Assembly (NCBI GenBank): GCA_034401135.1
Contig: JAWZSP010000001.1
Coordinates: forward strand, 1,922,001 to 1,986,000
From: Volutella citrinella
Lineage: Eukaryota > Ascomycota > Sordariomycetes > Hypocreales > Nectriaceae
Direction: 5' to 3'
Length of the DNA: 64,000 nt
Shown in pieces: positions 46,059 through 58,121 of this stretch. Each line of letters begins with the position of its first letter. The first letter of the stretch is position 1. The translations under genes were made by a program, and so were the position numbers. The notes under the pieces are model-generated. The model did no database searches. It was not told the origin of the DNA and worked only from the letters and a program-made list of their open reading frames with translations.

Positions 46059-49000
46059 TTGCACATACTCGTCTTCTCTATCTGATGAGGATTTCCTCTA
46101 CCTAGGCGACCGAACACCGGAAACAAGAACCCAACATTGACAGCTGGGATACGATACTTTGGAGGAGCTGGCCGGCATGCCGCCGACCAGCACCCGGTTC
46201 AATGATCGCTGTCGAATTGTTTGGGACACGGTTCAGGTCGCCTCTTTCCTACGCAGTTGCTCTATCTCGTTCTTCGACGTCTTTCGGCATTTCACCTCTT
46301 AACTCATGGCTTGGGTGATTCGAAACGGTGGGGAGGCTTTTGTACTCTAGATGGGCTGATCTCCTGATCGACCAACTATGGATGCAAAAAGCCTCGCAGC
46401 CGTTAGGATCAACCTGAACGGCATGCCCGGTGCTCCTCTCGTCCAGGTGTACCGGTCCTGTGGACTCCGAGACGGTCTCGCTCACGGTGGCTGCAGAGTT
46501 ACGCAAGATGCCGGGTCAATTATTCAAGGTGGAACCGTTCATGAACTCGAATGACACTCCAGAGATCCCCGCCAAATTTGTCTCTGGCCCCGTCATTGCG
46601 TCGTTGCGATACAGCTGTGTCTTTCACTCTACAGGCATTTCTTTGGTCTTTTCTTCTTTTCCTTCAATTTGTTGTTTGAATTTACTTGGCACGCCGGGGT
46701 CGGCTTCTGGGGAGGCAACAGGGGTTGAGGGGTTACTTTTGTAGAGGGTTGAAGACCGTGTTCTCCGGATTACACAAGCCGAAGCTGGCCAGAATCCATC
46801 CACTTCTTGAGTGGTGATACAAGGGGCCAGGCTATTATTTTCTTACCAGGCATTGTATTCGGGGACGACAAGAAGCCGACCAACAGACAAGCATTCGGCA
46901 GTATTTGGAGTATCTTAATTACAAGGTACTGGGGGTTCGATGTGGTACCTCGGGGATGTGCAGTGATGGTGGAGGACCCGATCGGTGCGTGTTGCCGGGT
47001 TCATTGTCTCTGATGGAATATGAAATCCTGGGGCTTGAGTTTGGTCATCAGCATCTCAACGAGCTGGTGGGAGCATGGTCTTGATGCATGGATTTCGCAG
47101 CGTGCCTCTTCATGAAGCATCAAGCGGTTGTATCTGGCCTGATCCGCCTTGATCCGCTCGCCCGTCCCCTCTTTCGAGTTTGATGTTCTTTGCTTTAGCT
47201 AGTTACTGAATTCAGTGTGTCGCGGTTCGTTTTCTCTATAATTTGACTCTTGCAAGACTTGTGCGTTGTGCATGCTCCCAAGTGCTGGGTGGCTAAGAAT
47301 TACACACGGCTTAATTACCTGATGATTCTTATCGTAAGCTGGGCGGCACTCACAAAGACCGCTGTCCGTGGGGAGAATTCAGACGACAGATGACTTGGAG
47401 GCTGGGCATACTACTACACGGCTTCGCCTAGGGTGTAGGTCCAAACGCTGCCCTGTAGGAATTGACGACCGGATGAGATGAGAACTTTAGATGCTGTTCG
47501 GATGATAACGGCATAGTGTGGACCGCCGCCTACAACATTTTTTTCTTCTTTTCCCGAGGAAGCCTTGCAAGTTCGCCTTCGTGGCTGCCTACATGCTGCA
47601 CGAAAACCACCCGCTTCTTTGGCCGACTCGACTGGAAGCCAAGGCGTCTTCTCCAGAAGATGCCTGGCCTTGCTGGCCTCACACCTGTAATCAAAGCACC
47701 CAATCGATTCTCCCAGCCTCTTCCCGGCAAGGGAGCTTGTCCCGCTAGACCTGGATTGATTATCAGTGACGTCGAAGCGCTATGACACTGGTGGCGGGGG
47801 TAGCGGCTGACAAGCTCGACATCGGAGAGGGCCTAAATGGACAAACCCTACCTGTGTCTGTACCTGTACTACTACTACCCAAGGTACCTTAGGTACGGGT
47901 AAGGTAAGGTCAGGTATGCCCCTCGGGGCTGGGCTGACAGTGAGCCAAGGGCAAGGGCGAGTTGGGCTGCGGCTGATACTACCTGACTAGCAGAAGTGGT
48001 GGTTTCGGGCTGGCATGGGTGTGAATAGTAAGATACCTAAGTAAATACCTTATGGAACCGATTTTGATAGCGACAATGTCTGAGTTATCAAGAGCGGTCG
48101 CAAAAATAACAAGAGTCTGGCGGCTGTCCCCTGCAAGATCAGCTCGGACCCGAATCTTTGACGCAACGGCACTGAAACTGGTGCGTGGGGATGGAGTACG
48201 TACCGACGAGCTGGCTTCCCAGCACCTTCCGTCAAGGCAGCACCTAGGTCGGATGATGAGCTAACGGAAAGCAGCACCCTGGCTACAGCGCAGAGGCAAC
48301 AACTGATTACGGACAGGAGCTCTTCCACTTCTTGGTGTTGGTAGGCAGAATAGAAGCTTGCTGTTTCCCAGTTCCCTCTCAAGGCGGCGAGTACGTCCGT
48401 AAGGCTGCGCAATACTACCCAAACTCGGCGCCACCCTCCTCCCAAAGCCTGGCAAAGCGCTTGCCCCTCCCCATCGCCGCCAAACAAATAGAGAACGTCA
48501 GTCCAGGTCTCGCTCCTTGGGGGCCTTCGACGGAAGATCGAGCCCAGAGACTCACGCTAACGCCAACAGGCTGACTTGACTGCGCCGGGTTCCTCCACTT
48601 GGCCGATTGCCTCCACTGACCCGGCTGCCTTCTCAAGTCTGCAGTCCAGGACTCGCAATAATTAGGCGCAAGACTTTGGCCTGGATTCCCACCGGGAGTC
48701 TCCACTCCACCGGACCTAAACTCCACCACAAGGTGACGAGGCGGTCGAGAAGCTTTGGATGATCGACAAACAAACCATCGAAGCACCGCCAACCACCAGC
48801 GCGAGCCACCTCTTCGGATTATAGCAGAGCCACCAGGCACACTTGTTACGGCGCGCACCATCGCGCTGGTCGTGCGCAGAGACGGGAGCTGGACTTGGCC
48901 TTGGGCCTGCCGAACCAGCAGACCTACTTGGGACACCTCGATCCGGAACACAGCCTCGTGAGCCCTTTCCCCGCCGAGGGTGACCAGGTCTCGTGCCTGT

Positions 49001-49503
49001 GCATACATGCGCGTGCCTGCCTCTGTGTGCATGCCTGTGGCGTGCCTCCTTTTTGGTGTGTATTCACACGACTAGGCTCGTTCTGTCTCCTCTGGAGGCA
49101 AGTAGACGCGTTTCCAGCCTCCACCCCCCCTCCTGCCCCTCAACTCTGGTGACCTCTGCCTTGCTGCTTGCCTCGACCTCGGGAGGGTCCATCTCTTCAT
49201 TTCTTCTCTGCCCGCTTTCTTTCCGCATTCTCTAGATTTAAGGGCGAGGCCTTATCCCTCCACGTCTAATTGCTGCGTCCGCTTGCCTCGCTGGCTTGAT
49301 TGGCACCATTTTCCTCTGCTTGAAACAGCAGCCCAGTTCTGTGACGTTGACGGAACCCTTGATTGGCGGTTGGTCTGAGCCGTACTAGACGTCATGAGGT
49401 GATCTTCAAGCTAACAGAGTAGCAGTTACAATCCCAGCAAGCAGCCAACCAACACCAAGGCCGTAATAACACAGGCGCACATAGCCTAAGAAACACGAAT
49501 AGG
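46059..49503. other. 3.4-kb intergenic region
   Basis: No recognisable gene. It includes a palindromic cluster of AAGGTACCTT-type motifs at 47868-47920 and another group of TACCT words at 48030-48050. From about 48.55 to 49.5 kb it turns C/T-rich, like the leader of the next gene. Confidence 0.5.
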
Positions 49504-51095
49504 ATGGCGTCCTCCTCATCGTCAACTTGTTCATCCGCAGTCGACTTGTTAGTCCTGAGCTTCAATTGTGCCAAAAATCTGATCAACATCGCCGTCTTTG
49601 CCCAGCACTTGCAAACAGCTCTCAGCCAAAATGCAACAGACCTACCGGATGTCGTTGTCTTGTGAGTGTGCCGACACACATGGTACGGCTTGCTGCTCAT
49701 CGGCACTGGCTTACGTTGTTTCGTCAATATAGTTCTCTACAAGAGGTGGCGCCACTAAGCTATTCGTTCATCGGTGGTTACTTCTTGAACCCTTACCTTG
49801 CACGATACGAAGAAGCGTTGAATTTAGCCGCGAGGCAGCAGCTATGCAACGCTCAAGCCAACAAGAGCGCAAGCTCTCAATCAAATGCAACGCCAATGAC
49901 TCCAATTCCCTCTCCCAAGAAACCATATACACTGGTTCGAGCTCACAATGTCGGTTACACAGCAATTCTGCTCCTCGCTCGTGATCCCTCTCGCATTCAG
50001 GACCTTCAAGATGCAGAGGTTGGCTTCGGTGCCGCGGATATGGGTAACAAAGGCGCTGTTGGTTTAAGAATGCGATATGAGGGCGCAAGCGAGAGCTCGA
50101 CGGAAATGACGTTTGTTGCAACGCACCTGGCCGCTATGGAATGGAACCTGCCTCGGCGTAATGCCAACTGGGCTGCTATTGTCCGTGGCATGGCATTCGA
50201 GAACCCCGAGGCCGTCGTGGCCAACTTCCGAAAATCATCTGCGCCGTCGACCCCGCAAGCGACTGACGAGGCTCAATCAGAGCGTGCCCATTTGCTTCAC
50301 GACCAGCATCACGCACAGCACTTGCTACTTCAACAGAAATTGCATAATATCTCTGTCTACCGGCCGTCGTCTCACCTTTTCGTTGCTGGCGATCTCAACT
50401 ATCGTATATCTGCAACATCGCCCCCCAAGGGCGCGGTCTTTCCAAGCCTCGATCCTGCGTCGGAGCACTATTACCCCGACTTCTTCCGTCTTGACCAGCT
50501 CACTCGTGAGCGCAATGCTGGCCGCACTCTTCATGGGCTCTCGGAACACGACGTCCGCTTCCCGCCAACCTACAAGTACGACGTACTCCCGCCCAAGGAG
50601 GAGCCTGAAACGGAGGTACCCTGGGAATTTGCGCCTCATCGATACCCCAGTTGGACAGACCGCATTCTGTATCTCGACATTCCTTCCTGGACCCGGAATA
50701 AACTTAAGACGACGGACAACCCACACGGACCTAGCCTCAAGATCCAGTCATACGACGCGCTCCCCGTTGTGCGAACAAGTGACCACCGCCCAGTCTTTCT
50801 ACGAATTGCTGTGCCTCTTGTCTCCCCAGATGACCTTGCGCCACCTTCCGAGGTCCTAGGCGCCCTGGATGATTCGACAACGTTGTCCACTGCCACGATA
50901 GACCCTCGCGCTCGTCTTCCCGTTGAGCTTGACCCCGAAGCCTGGGAACGTCGTGCAGCGGCCCGGCAGAAGGAGGTTATGGCTGGCTGGAGCATGTTTC
51001 TGTGGAGCACCAAGGAAGGGGCCTGGATCCTTGCATCTGCGCTGGCAGTTGGAACTGGCGCCTACTGGCTCTACTACGGCGTTCTGGCTCAGTGA
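49504..51095 (+). CDS. Tail-anchored inositol-polyphosphate 5-phosphatase (INP54-like)
   Basis: The product is an IPPc-domain phosphatase that would remove the 5-phosphate of PI(4,5)P2. Exon 1 (49504-49661) and exon 2 (49733-51095) join over a 71-nt intron (donor GTGAGT, acceptor ATATAG) to give FSLQEVAP, a typical catalytic motif; total length is 506 residues. Further motifs are NKGAVG at 158-163, ATHLAA around 182-187, GDLNYRIS at 272-279, PSWTDRILY at 358-366 and SDHRPVF at 402-408. A short hydrophobic segment at the extreme C-terminus (AWILASALAVGTGAYWLYYG) follows a basic and acidic linker. This resembles yeast Inp54, which is tail-anchored in the endoplasmic reticulum, so an ER-facing PI(4,5)P2 phosphatase is the best inference. 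The start is the first ATG before VLSFNCAKNL, the first IPPc strand. The domain call is secure; orthology to INP54 is likely but untested. Confidence 0.92.
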
Positions 51096-51919
51096 ACCAA
51101 CTCTTCCATGACGACTGTCCGTTGAATACTTCCGCTCACATGTTGAGATGCTATCGATTGACTACCCCCTGCTATTCAGGACACATATAGTCTATGAAGC
51201 CTAGAGGCATACCTTCCCTTCACCATTACTGGCCGCCAGTATTATCCATGACAAGGTGTCCTATTCATGCGCATTTTGTTTGGTTCACTGCCTTGTAAGA
51301 AGTGGGCTACGTCAAAACCAGCGGGCGGGCGTTGGGTGTAAAGGTGGGCGTGGTCATGGGGTTGTACTCAGGGGCTTCCTTGGTCAGGATACCCATCTGA
51401 CAATAGAGCTGCAAATGGAGCGATTGAGACATGTTGCTCTTTTACATCAATACCACTTGCGAAATAAATTATTGGATTCTTTTCATCTTGAGCTTGGGCG
51501 GCTTGGCAATAATTACCCTTATGCTCCTCCAACCCTGCTGGCTTGAAGTGTCGCGTTATTTGCACACGATATCAGTACACGGCATGCCACCGAGGTGCTC
51601 CAAGTGGTTCTTGTAGGTATTGTTTGAAACTACTTGGTGTAGTTCTCTTAAAGTAATTCATCCGTTATCCCCCCTCGCCAGCCTTGACGCCTGGTTCCTC
51701 CTATGTGTGTAAATGAAGATGCAAGTAAGAAATCTCGCCGCTGGATAGGACGTTGATTACGCGATGATAGATGGACATGAGATTTGGGGCCCGGAATAGT
51801 ATACAGCCACCAGGGCTTATGACTTCAGGGCCTACGACTTTGAGCATCTTGAAGGTCCCCTTTTCGGGGTTTAATCCTGGAGCTGTTTGCTCGCTTGCGG
51901 GTCTCGGCTTGGCATGCTC
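51096..51919. other. 824-bp gap between convergent genes
   Basis: The phosphatase (plus) and the PKA catalytic subunit (minus) converge. AATAAA at 51463 on the plus strand is a weak candidate poly(A) signal for the phosphatase. No other coding signal was found. Confidence 0.55.
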
Positions 51920-53317
51920 TCAGAAGTCGGCAAAGTAAGGATCGTACTTGTTGGCCATGTCGGGGGGATACGGCTCGCGAGACCCGTCATCTTCTGGGTA
52001 GACGTCGAAGCACTGGGCATCGCCCGGGTAGCGGATAGGTGGCAGGATGGGGCCTTTGCGGCGGCGGTTCAAGAGGTCGTCCCAGTTGACGTCGTAGAAG
52101 AAGGGGTGGGACTTTACGCGGGCGGCGCCGCCGCTGATGTTGCCGAGGCGGCGAGAGCGGTCGACGGTGCAGAGGGAGCGGATGATGTCCTTGGCGGGCT
52201 CGGAGAGCGGGGGGTCTTGGGGGAAGACGACTGGCTTTTCGAGGATTCTGCGACGGGGGAATCATGGTTAGCGATGAGGTTGGAGGGGGAGGAAAGACGA
52301 CGGAACTACCCCCGTCACCAATGATGATGTGACGTACTGCTTGTAGATTTCTATTGGGTTTTGGTGCCAAAAGGGCGGGTACCCCGTCATGAATTCGTAC
52401 ATGAGGATGCCGAGGGCCCACCAGTCGACGGCGCCGGTGTGGCCCTTGTTCTGGATGACCTCGGGGGCCAGGTACTCGGGGGTGCCGCAGAGGGTGTACG
52501 TCTCGCCGGCGTGGGTGTCGTCCTGGTTGCCGAGGCGCTTCGCGAAGCCAAAGTCGACAAGTTTGATGTGGCCGTCCTTGTCGAGCAGGAGGTTCTCGGG
52601 CTTGAGGTCGCGGTAGGCGATGCCGCCCTGCTGCTCGTGGAGGAATTCGAGGACGAGGACGATCTCGGCGGCGTAGAAGCGGGCGACGGGCTCGTCGAAG
52701 CGGCGCAGCTTGCGCAGGTAGGTGAAGAGCTCGCCGCCGGGGATGTAGTCAAGGACCATGTAGAGCGAGTCGTGGTCGGAGAAGGAGGCGAGGAGGCGGG
52801 TGATGAAGGGGTGGCCGGCGACGTCGGCGAGGATGGCGCGCTCATGGCGCACGTGGTCAATCTGCTTGAGGCGGATGACCTCGGGCTTGCGGAGGATCTT
52901 GAGGGCGTAGACCTCGGGGTTGAGCTGGTGGTCTAGGGGAATGTGGGCGGAGGCGGCAGGGCGGACGAGACAGACGCGGGCAAAGGTGCCTGTGTGAGCT
53001 GATGGTTAGCGATATGCCATGTCATGCCGTGTCATGATGGGGGTGACGGGGGGGTGGGGTCATGAGCGAGCATGTATCATGATGAAAGCAGACGTACCCG
53101 TGCCTAATGTTCGCACTCGGCGAAAGTCGCTGAGCTGGAACTTGCGCGTGGGCGTCAGGTCTCGATCGGAAGAGCAGGAGGCAGTGGCGACGCCCTGCGC
53201 GGCAGCGGCGTCGGCGTGGAGCTGGGACTGTTGGTGTGATGTTGGCGGCGCAGGGATACCGGGCGAGGAGGCCGGCAAGCCCCCGGCGGCCTGGGAGTGG
53301 GCGACGGTGGCAGCCAT
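51920..53317 (-). CDS. pkaC2: cAMP-dependent protein kinase catalytic subunit, PkaC2 type
   Basis: The product is an AGC-family Ser/Thr kinase that, released from its regulatory subunit by cAMP, controls growth, conidiation and nutrient sensing. Three exons (53317-53098, 52989-52338, 52247-51920) join in phase to 399 residues; introns are 108 and 90 nt with GTACGT donors. The N-terminus (1 to about 58) is short and Ala/Ser/Gln-rich. The kinase domain shows LGTGTFARV at 71-79, ATP lysine Lys104 (YALKIL), YRDLKPENLL with Asp201, DFGFAK from Asp219, and the activation-loop Thr239 in TYTLCGTPEYLAPEV. The AGC C-tail includes RRKGPILPPIRYPGD and ends in YFADF, the hydrophobic motif that docks on the small lobe. 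The ETYTLCGTPEYL loop and short N-terminus fit the second fungal isoform rather than PkaC1, so the isoform is an inference and the kinase family is secure. The β2-β3 loop (about 84-98) is somewhat longer than in animal PKA. Confidence 0.92.
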
Positions 53318-56154
53318 GGGTGTGTTGTGGTTGTGATTGCCGATGGACTCGTATGCGAAACGAGGAGAGGGTATTCGGCTCAGCCAGCTGGCTGATTCTT
53401 ATCTCGCCAGTTCAAAGCTGAAGCGACGGCGGACAGCTCAGCGGCGGGCGAGATGGGCACTAGCACACAGGCCAGACGGGGCGTGTTGGGCGCGCGCGCC
53501 GGTGGGAAATCGGATGGTTTTTAAACGTATGACGACTATTGCGCGACCGTCATGGGCCCGGCGGCCGAGGAGGGCTGGGATTCAATCGGGCTCTGACGAC
53601 GTTGCGGAAGGCGAGCGGTGTGTGATGGGCGCGCGCAAGCGTCAATCCAGAGATTCCGCAGACGCCCGTATCCCGCGGGCTTTGTGCTGGACTCGATGAA
53701 TTGATCTGCAGGCTGGCGGAGGGTGGTTTTGTTCGCGGGGCCGGCCACGCTACGAATATTGCACGGGCGGGCGCCAATCACGGGGGAGGCGGCGCTTCGG
53801 GGATGGTCGGGGGTCGGGACTGGTGCGCCGGGGCGGACGGGGTATCGAGCGAGTCGCCGGAGCACGTTTGAAATTGGGCGGCCGGAAGATGGCAGCAGCG
53901 GCTGGGGTGTGGGAGAAGAGTGGTGTCGAGTCTGGCGGCGATGTTTGTCGTATGCAGTTTGTTGTTTGGAGTAGTGGTGGTGGCAGACTCGGGATGACGG
54001 TGGCAGTCAGGCGCGGGCGAGTGGATGTGATTCCGCCCAGCGGAAACTTGGTGGCAGCTAGAGCCTGACGGCGTTGGATGAAAGGATGGATGGGTGGTGG
54101 AGGGTGGAGGAGGGTGGAGGGTGCAGGGTTGGAGAGGGGCGAGTCGGATCCAGTGGTTTGGTGAGGAGGTGAGGAGGTCGAGGTAGAGGTGCTAGTATTA
54201 ATATGGCAGCCGCGAGTATCAGTGGTGTATCAAGGCAAATAACCTAAGGTAGCGGAGGCACCGAGGAAAAGTAATCTGGTCGGTGTCGACTTGGGGGGCC
54301 TTGGAGTCGAGATGAGACGCCGGCCGATGACGAAGGGACAGGCAGGAGCGGCAGACGACACGAGAGGAGACGGGGGCCGAGTACATGGACGTAGCGGGCT
54401 GGCTGTGCTGCGGGCCAGGTAGTTATACCACGAGTAGGACTGGACTGCAGGCGATGGATTGTGGGTGGGAGGGAGGGGGAGGGGCGAGGGGCGAGGGGAG
54501 GAGGCCAGACCGGGGCACGCTTCAAAAGGCTAATATGGGATATTAATAATACCTTAATCAATTACTGGGACAGACAGACAGCCTAGACTGACGGGGTGCC
54601 TCGTGGTTTCTGAAGCAGGTCAATCGGGAAATGGGGGGACCCTGGACCCGGGCAACCGATTACTCGTCGAGGCGATCCAAGCGATGCGATGCTGTGAGAG
54701 GAGGGCAGGAGGAGATGACATCGATCGCCGTCCACCTCTCTCCGCCTTTGTGAGCCTCCCGCTCTCCATCTCCCCACTCTCCTGCTTCCGCTCTCTCCCG
54801 CTCTCTCTTTTCCTCGATCTCTCTCCCTCGCTCCTCCATGACACTGTGCTCTCTAATGCTGATGGATGCTTGGCGGCTCGGCTGGGTTAGCCGCGCATCA
54901 TCTGGCGGAGCGGGGGCGAGAGAGAAGGAGAAAGAGAAAGAGAGAGGCAAGACTCTGCTCGGCTACACATGGCTCCGATTGGGCCCAGGGGGAGGTGTGT
55001 CCACTAGACAGGTCCCGATTTGCGTTCTGTCGGGGCTGATTTGACTACTTCCAGGAATGGGATGTGCGCGTCGAGGGATGTGAGCGACAGCACCAAAGAC
55101 AGAGAGAGTGATGGACGGTCCTAGTCCCGAGATGAGGGCATTCGACAACCCGCCGCCGCATCTTGGTCTAGCGAGTGGGGCGGGGCACCCGGTCGACGGC
55201 GCGGGCGGGAACTTGCAAGCACCCACCTGGCTATCTGCACTGCACTGCACTGTAATTAAATGACTTGACTGCCAGTGGGGGCGCTGGGGGCCGGGGGAGG
55301 GGTCGCTGAACCCTGTAGGGGACTGCGCTGGCCCCGGGTGGGACTCCACTAGCCTGGGCGATGACGCAGAGGCGGCGGGGGCTTCCCGTGGGTCTGTCTG
55401 GCGGCGGGCGGGGGCGAGGGGGAGAGCACGAGAGACGCCGACGATGATGCTGATGGCATCCCGATGCCAGGGTCCGGCCGAGCTCCAGATCGTGCCCGTT
55501 TTCCTGGGCTGGTCTTTTTTGACGGAATCCCTCCGATGGGGTGTCGTGTGCGTCTCTCCTCCCGCGGCTAGCTCGCCCTCTGCTCGCGTGGGCTCTAGGA
55601 AAATCCCATCCATCCATCCATCTGCGACGCGATGGCGGCCGAGATGAGGAATCCCCAGGAGCCCCTCCCCCGGGATTCCACGGGTTGGAGCGTGTTAGCG
55701 CGGCGGAGTCCTTGTCTGTCGCCTTGTGTAAATACCCAAAACGGGTCGCCTACTTACGCCCGTTGCCGTCACTCGGCTAGTTAGGGCTCCTACTCCTCCT
55801 CTTCTCCCGGCAGCACCCTATCGACTCCCAGGTAATTAGAGGGGCCGGTGTGCTGTTCATGTGTGATCGCTGGCGTCATCCTTGGGCTCGGCTGCTTTGC
55901 ACCGAGACATCGACCGGGATGGCTGCTGAACCGAGGGAGGGCCAACGCGGGGGTCTCTCTGCAGCCAGCTCGCTGCAAGGGTGGGTTTGATGCTCGATGG
56001 ATACTGCACGTGGTGGCAATCAAGCAGATGGTTGCGAGGAATAAGTGCCCGAAGACCTTTGATTAATCTGGATGGCGGCAATACACTCCAGCAACTGTCG
56101 GGTTTAACATTTGCAACAGTCTAGGACCGTTGGCCTCTTAGACATTCTTCGGTG
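53318..56154. other. 2.8-kb upstream region of the PKA gene
   Basis: This is the promoter and leader region of the minus-strand PKA gene. Purine-rich plus-strand runs at 54085-54140 and 54460-54500 are pyrimidine-rich on the gene strand, as in the leaders of other genes here. Overlapping frames (for example 54963-55613 minus) lack any family signature. Confidence 0.5.
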
Positions 56155-56246
56155 TCAGTATTAGTATTGGTATTAGTATCAGTATCAGTATCAGTATTAG
56201 TATCAATGTTAGCATCAGTATTAGTATTAGTGTAGCATCAGTATCG
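56155..56246. repeat. TATTAG/TATCAG microsatellite, left copy
   Basis: About 15 degenerate hexamers of GTATTA, GTATCA and GTAGCATCA type. The same class of repeat, on the opposite strand, occurs at 58141-58294. It is followed by a 39-nt box (56230-56268) that recurs inverted at 58122-58160 with about four differences, all transitions. Confidence 0.85.
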
Positions 56247-56279
56247 TCTTGGTCTCATTGTTCCTGGGCCTAGTCACTT

Positions 56280-56420
56280 GACAAAAGAGTCAGAAGGGTC
56301 AAATGGGGGGGTCATTGATGTCACTATTGTCATGTAATGTGGTATAAAGAAAAACTCCCCAAGAACCAAAAAACCGCTGTGCCAATTCTATACCATGTTC
56401 CACAATGCAGAATACAAAAC
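56280..56420. repeat. Inverted repeat, left block
   Basis: From GACAAAAGAGTCAGA to AATACAAAAC this block matches the reverse complement of 58337-58512. The first 76 bases agree at about 69 positions; the right copy then has about 36 extra bases, and similarity resumes through AACAAAAAACC, CCAATTCT, TACCATGT and AATGCAGAAT. It is not a known transposon end as far as I can tell. Confidence 0.88.
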
Positions 56421-56702
56421 ACCAACAGGAACAACCAGCAGAAAAAATGCAGCAAAACCCTGATTTGACAAGTCGCTGTACAACGCCAAAGATGACGCTG
56501 GTTGTATCCCATGCCCATACTGCATCATCCAAAACAAGAGCAGAATCCAAACAAGAACAAAAAAAAAAAAGGACCTGTCGCTGTGAACCCCCAAAATAGC
56601 GCCAGTGTCATTGATCTCATGCCCTCTCCCTTCCATCCCAAGGTGCTCCTTCTACACTCCATGCCAATAACCGGCAGCTCCTCCCATTTCACCCACGCTC
56701 GG

Positions 56703-57017
56703 TCATGCCCATTTCACATGCAATGACTTTGAAGATGATTGGCTCTTGTCTCTTGCCTCACCATTACCCAGACGCGTGGGCTGATATGGCCGACTGGGAG
56801 CCAGCTGCCGAGGGGTTGAACGGGCCTTTTGCTTGACTGGGTCCCAGTAGGGGTCATTGCGGTTGAGAACGGCATACCGGCTTGGAGGCGCGGCAGCCTT
56901 CCCCCCAATGCTTGACGCAAAGGAAGATGAGCTGGATGAGGACATGTTGTACACTGGCCGGGGTGAAGGCGGCGCAGTGCCGGTTGAGCGGGAGGACTTG
57001 CTCATACCGCAACCCAT
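56703..57017 (-). CDS. Small protein with predicted N-terminal myristoylation/palmitoylation
   Basis: A single ATG-started frame of 104 residues. It begins MGCGMSKSSRS: Gly2 with Ser6 fits an N-myristoylation motif, and Cys3 is a likely palmitoylation site, a combination that usually places a protein on membranes. A Ser run (about 26-34) follows, then a basic/proline stretch with a compact motif, RYAVLNRNDPYWDPVKQKAR. I recognise no family. Support for it as a real gene comes from the intact ATG frame, the lipidation motif and the protein-like composition; against it are its short length and lack of introns. It lies between the inverted repeat blocks at 56280 and 58512. A 63-bp tandem repeat lies 56 nt and further upstream of its start. 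Confidence 0.55.
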   Translation of the reverse strand: MGCGMSKSSRSTGTAPPSPRPVYNMSSSSSSSFASSIGGKAAAPPSRYAVLNRNDPYWDPVKQKARSTPRQLAPSRPYQPTRLGNGEARDKSQSSSKSLHVKWA

Positions 57018-57072
57018 CTTGATGTCTGTTGTGTGATGGTGATGATTTGATGGTGTGATTTGGATGTAGTTA

Positions 57073-57261
57073 TGTCAGGCAGTAGTAGTCTGCTTGACGT
57101 GTAGTTCAAGTTTGTAGAGCTCTGACAGGGAGTAGTGTCAGGCAGTAGTAGTCTGCTGGACTTGTAGTTCAAGTCTGGCAAGGAGTTGTCTGGTCTGGTG
57201 TCAGGCGGCCAGTCTGCTTCACTTGTAGTTCAAGTGTTGCGCAGTTCTGGCTGGCGTGTGT
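57073..57261. repeat. 63-bp tandem repeat, three copies
   Basis: Copies begin at 57073, 57136 and 57199 with TGTCAGGC and share AGTCTGCT followed by TTGTAGTTCAAGT. The period is exactly 63 bp; copies 1 and 2 are close, and copy 3 has lost part of AGTAGT. The array sits directly upstream of the minus-strand gene at 56703-57017, in its promoter or 5' leader. Confidence 0.88.
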
Positions 57262-57540
57262 TGTTCTGAAGCAAGTAGATAATGGACTCAAGCCGTAGCT
57301 GCAAGTATTGACTGGTTTGCGAGCTGAGAATCTGGCGAGAAGTTGATTGTAGCTGGTCAGAAGAGCAGTGCTTGTGTGTCTGTCACCAGAAAAATGATGA
57401 TGAAAGAGATGGGCTGGAAAAAACTGGAAGCAACTCGCTGGAAATCGGAGGGGTTTAAATGCTTGTTAGCGTACTTTTGGAAAAGCTTGAATCGAGTCCA
57501 GAGAGAAAATTCTGTCGACGAGGCAAAGAATTGGTGAAGA

Positions 57541-57745
57541 CGGGATGGTTGGATAAGTTTTTCTCGAAGTCGTGGAAACACCCTGCTGGCCAGGCTGGAG
57601 AAAAGCTTGAATGGGAGGCGACGGGGCCACGAAAACGTTATTGACAAGGAAAAGGTGGTAACACGGTTATATGAGCCTCAAATGGTTTGATAAGTTTTAC
57701 TCAGAGTTGTAGGACCCTGGTGGCCGTGCTGGACAAAAATCCTAT
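57541..57745. repeat. Diverged direct repeat of about 70 bp
   Basis: GATGGTTGGATAAGTTTTTC at 57544 resembles ATGGTTTGATAAGTTTTAC at 57681, and in both copies CCCTGsTGGCC and GCTGGA follow at similar distances. The copies are roughly three-quarters identical by eye. Their origin is unknown. Confidence 0.5.
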
Positions 57746-58121
57746 CTTGAAGAAGGGGAGGTTTCTGCGTCTACCGCTCCGGCGCACCACCCTGGCCATG
57801 GCTGCCTTTTTTTTTTTATACTTTGTTCTGCTTTTTTCTTCTTCCTTTTTGGCTCTTTACTATTGGGAAATATAGTTGTCACAGAGATAATCGCCTCTGT
57901 TGTGGGAGCTAATGGCTGATAGTGTTGGTGAACCCGGGTGGCATCGTGTATGAGTCATTATGTATGGATGGAGGCGGGAGACGGCACCAGGTAAAGCGAT
58001 AAACCCCTGTTCCGAGGCCATCACCATCGCTTGGTCTATTGTCGTGGTTGTCGCATATAGCAGCATGCCCTCTGGCTGGCTGGCTATTAACCCATGGCGA
58101 TGGAATGTCGATTCAAGTCAC

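Noticed and set aside
48415..49032. 205-codon minus-strand frame
   Set aside because: In the presumed leader of the phosphatase gene, without motifs.
52361..52936. 191-codon plus-strand frame over the PKA gene
   Set aside because: Antisense shadow of the kinase exon; Val/Glu/Gly-rich translation typical of reverse reading of GC-rich coding DNA.
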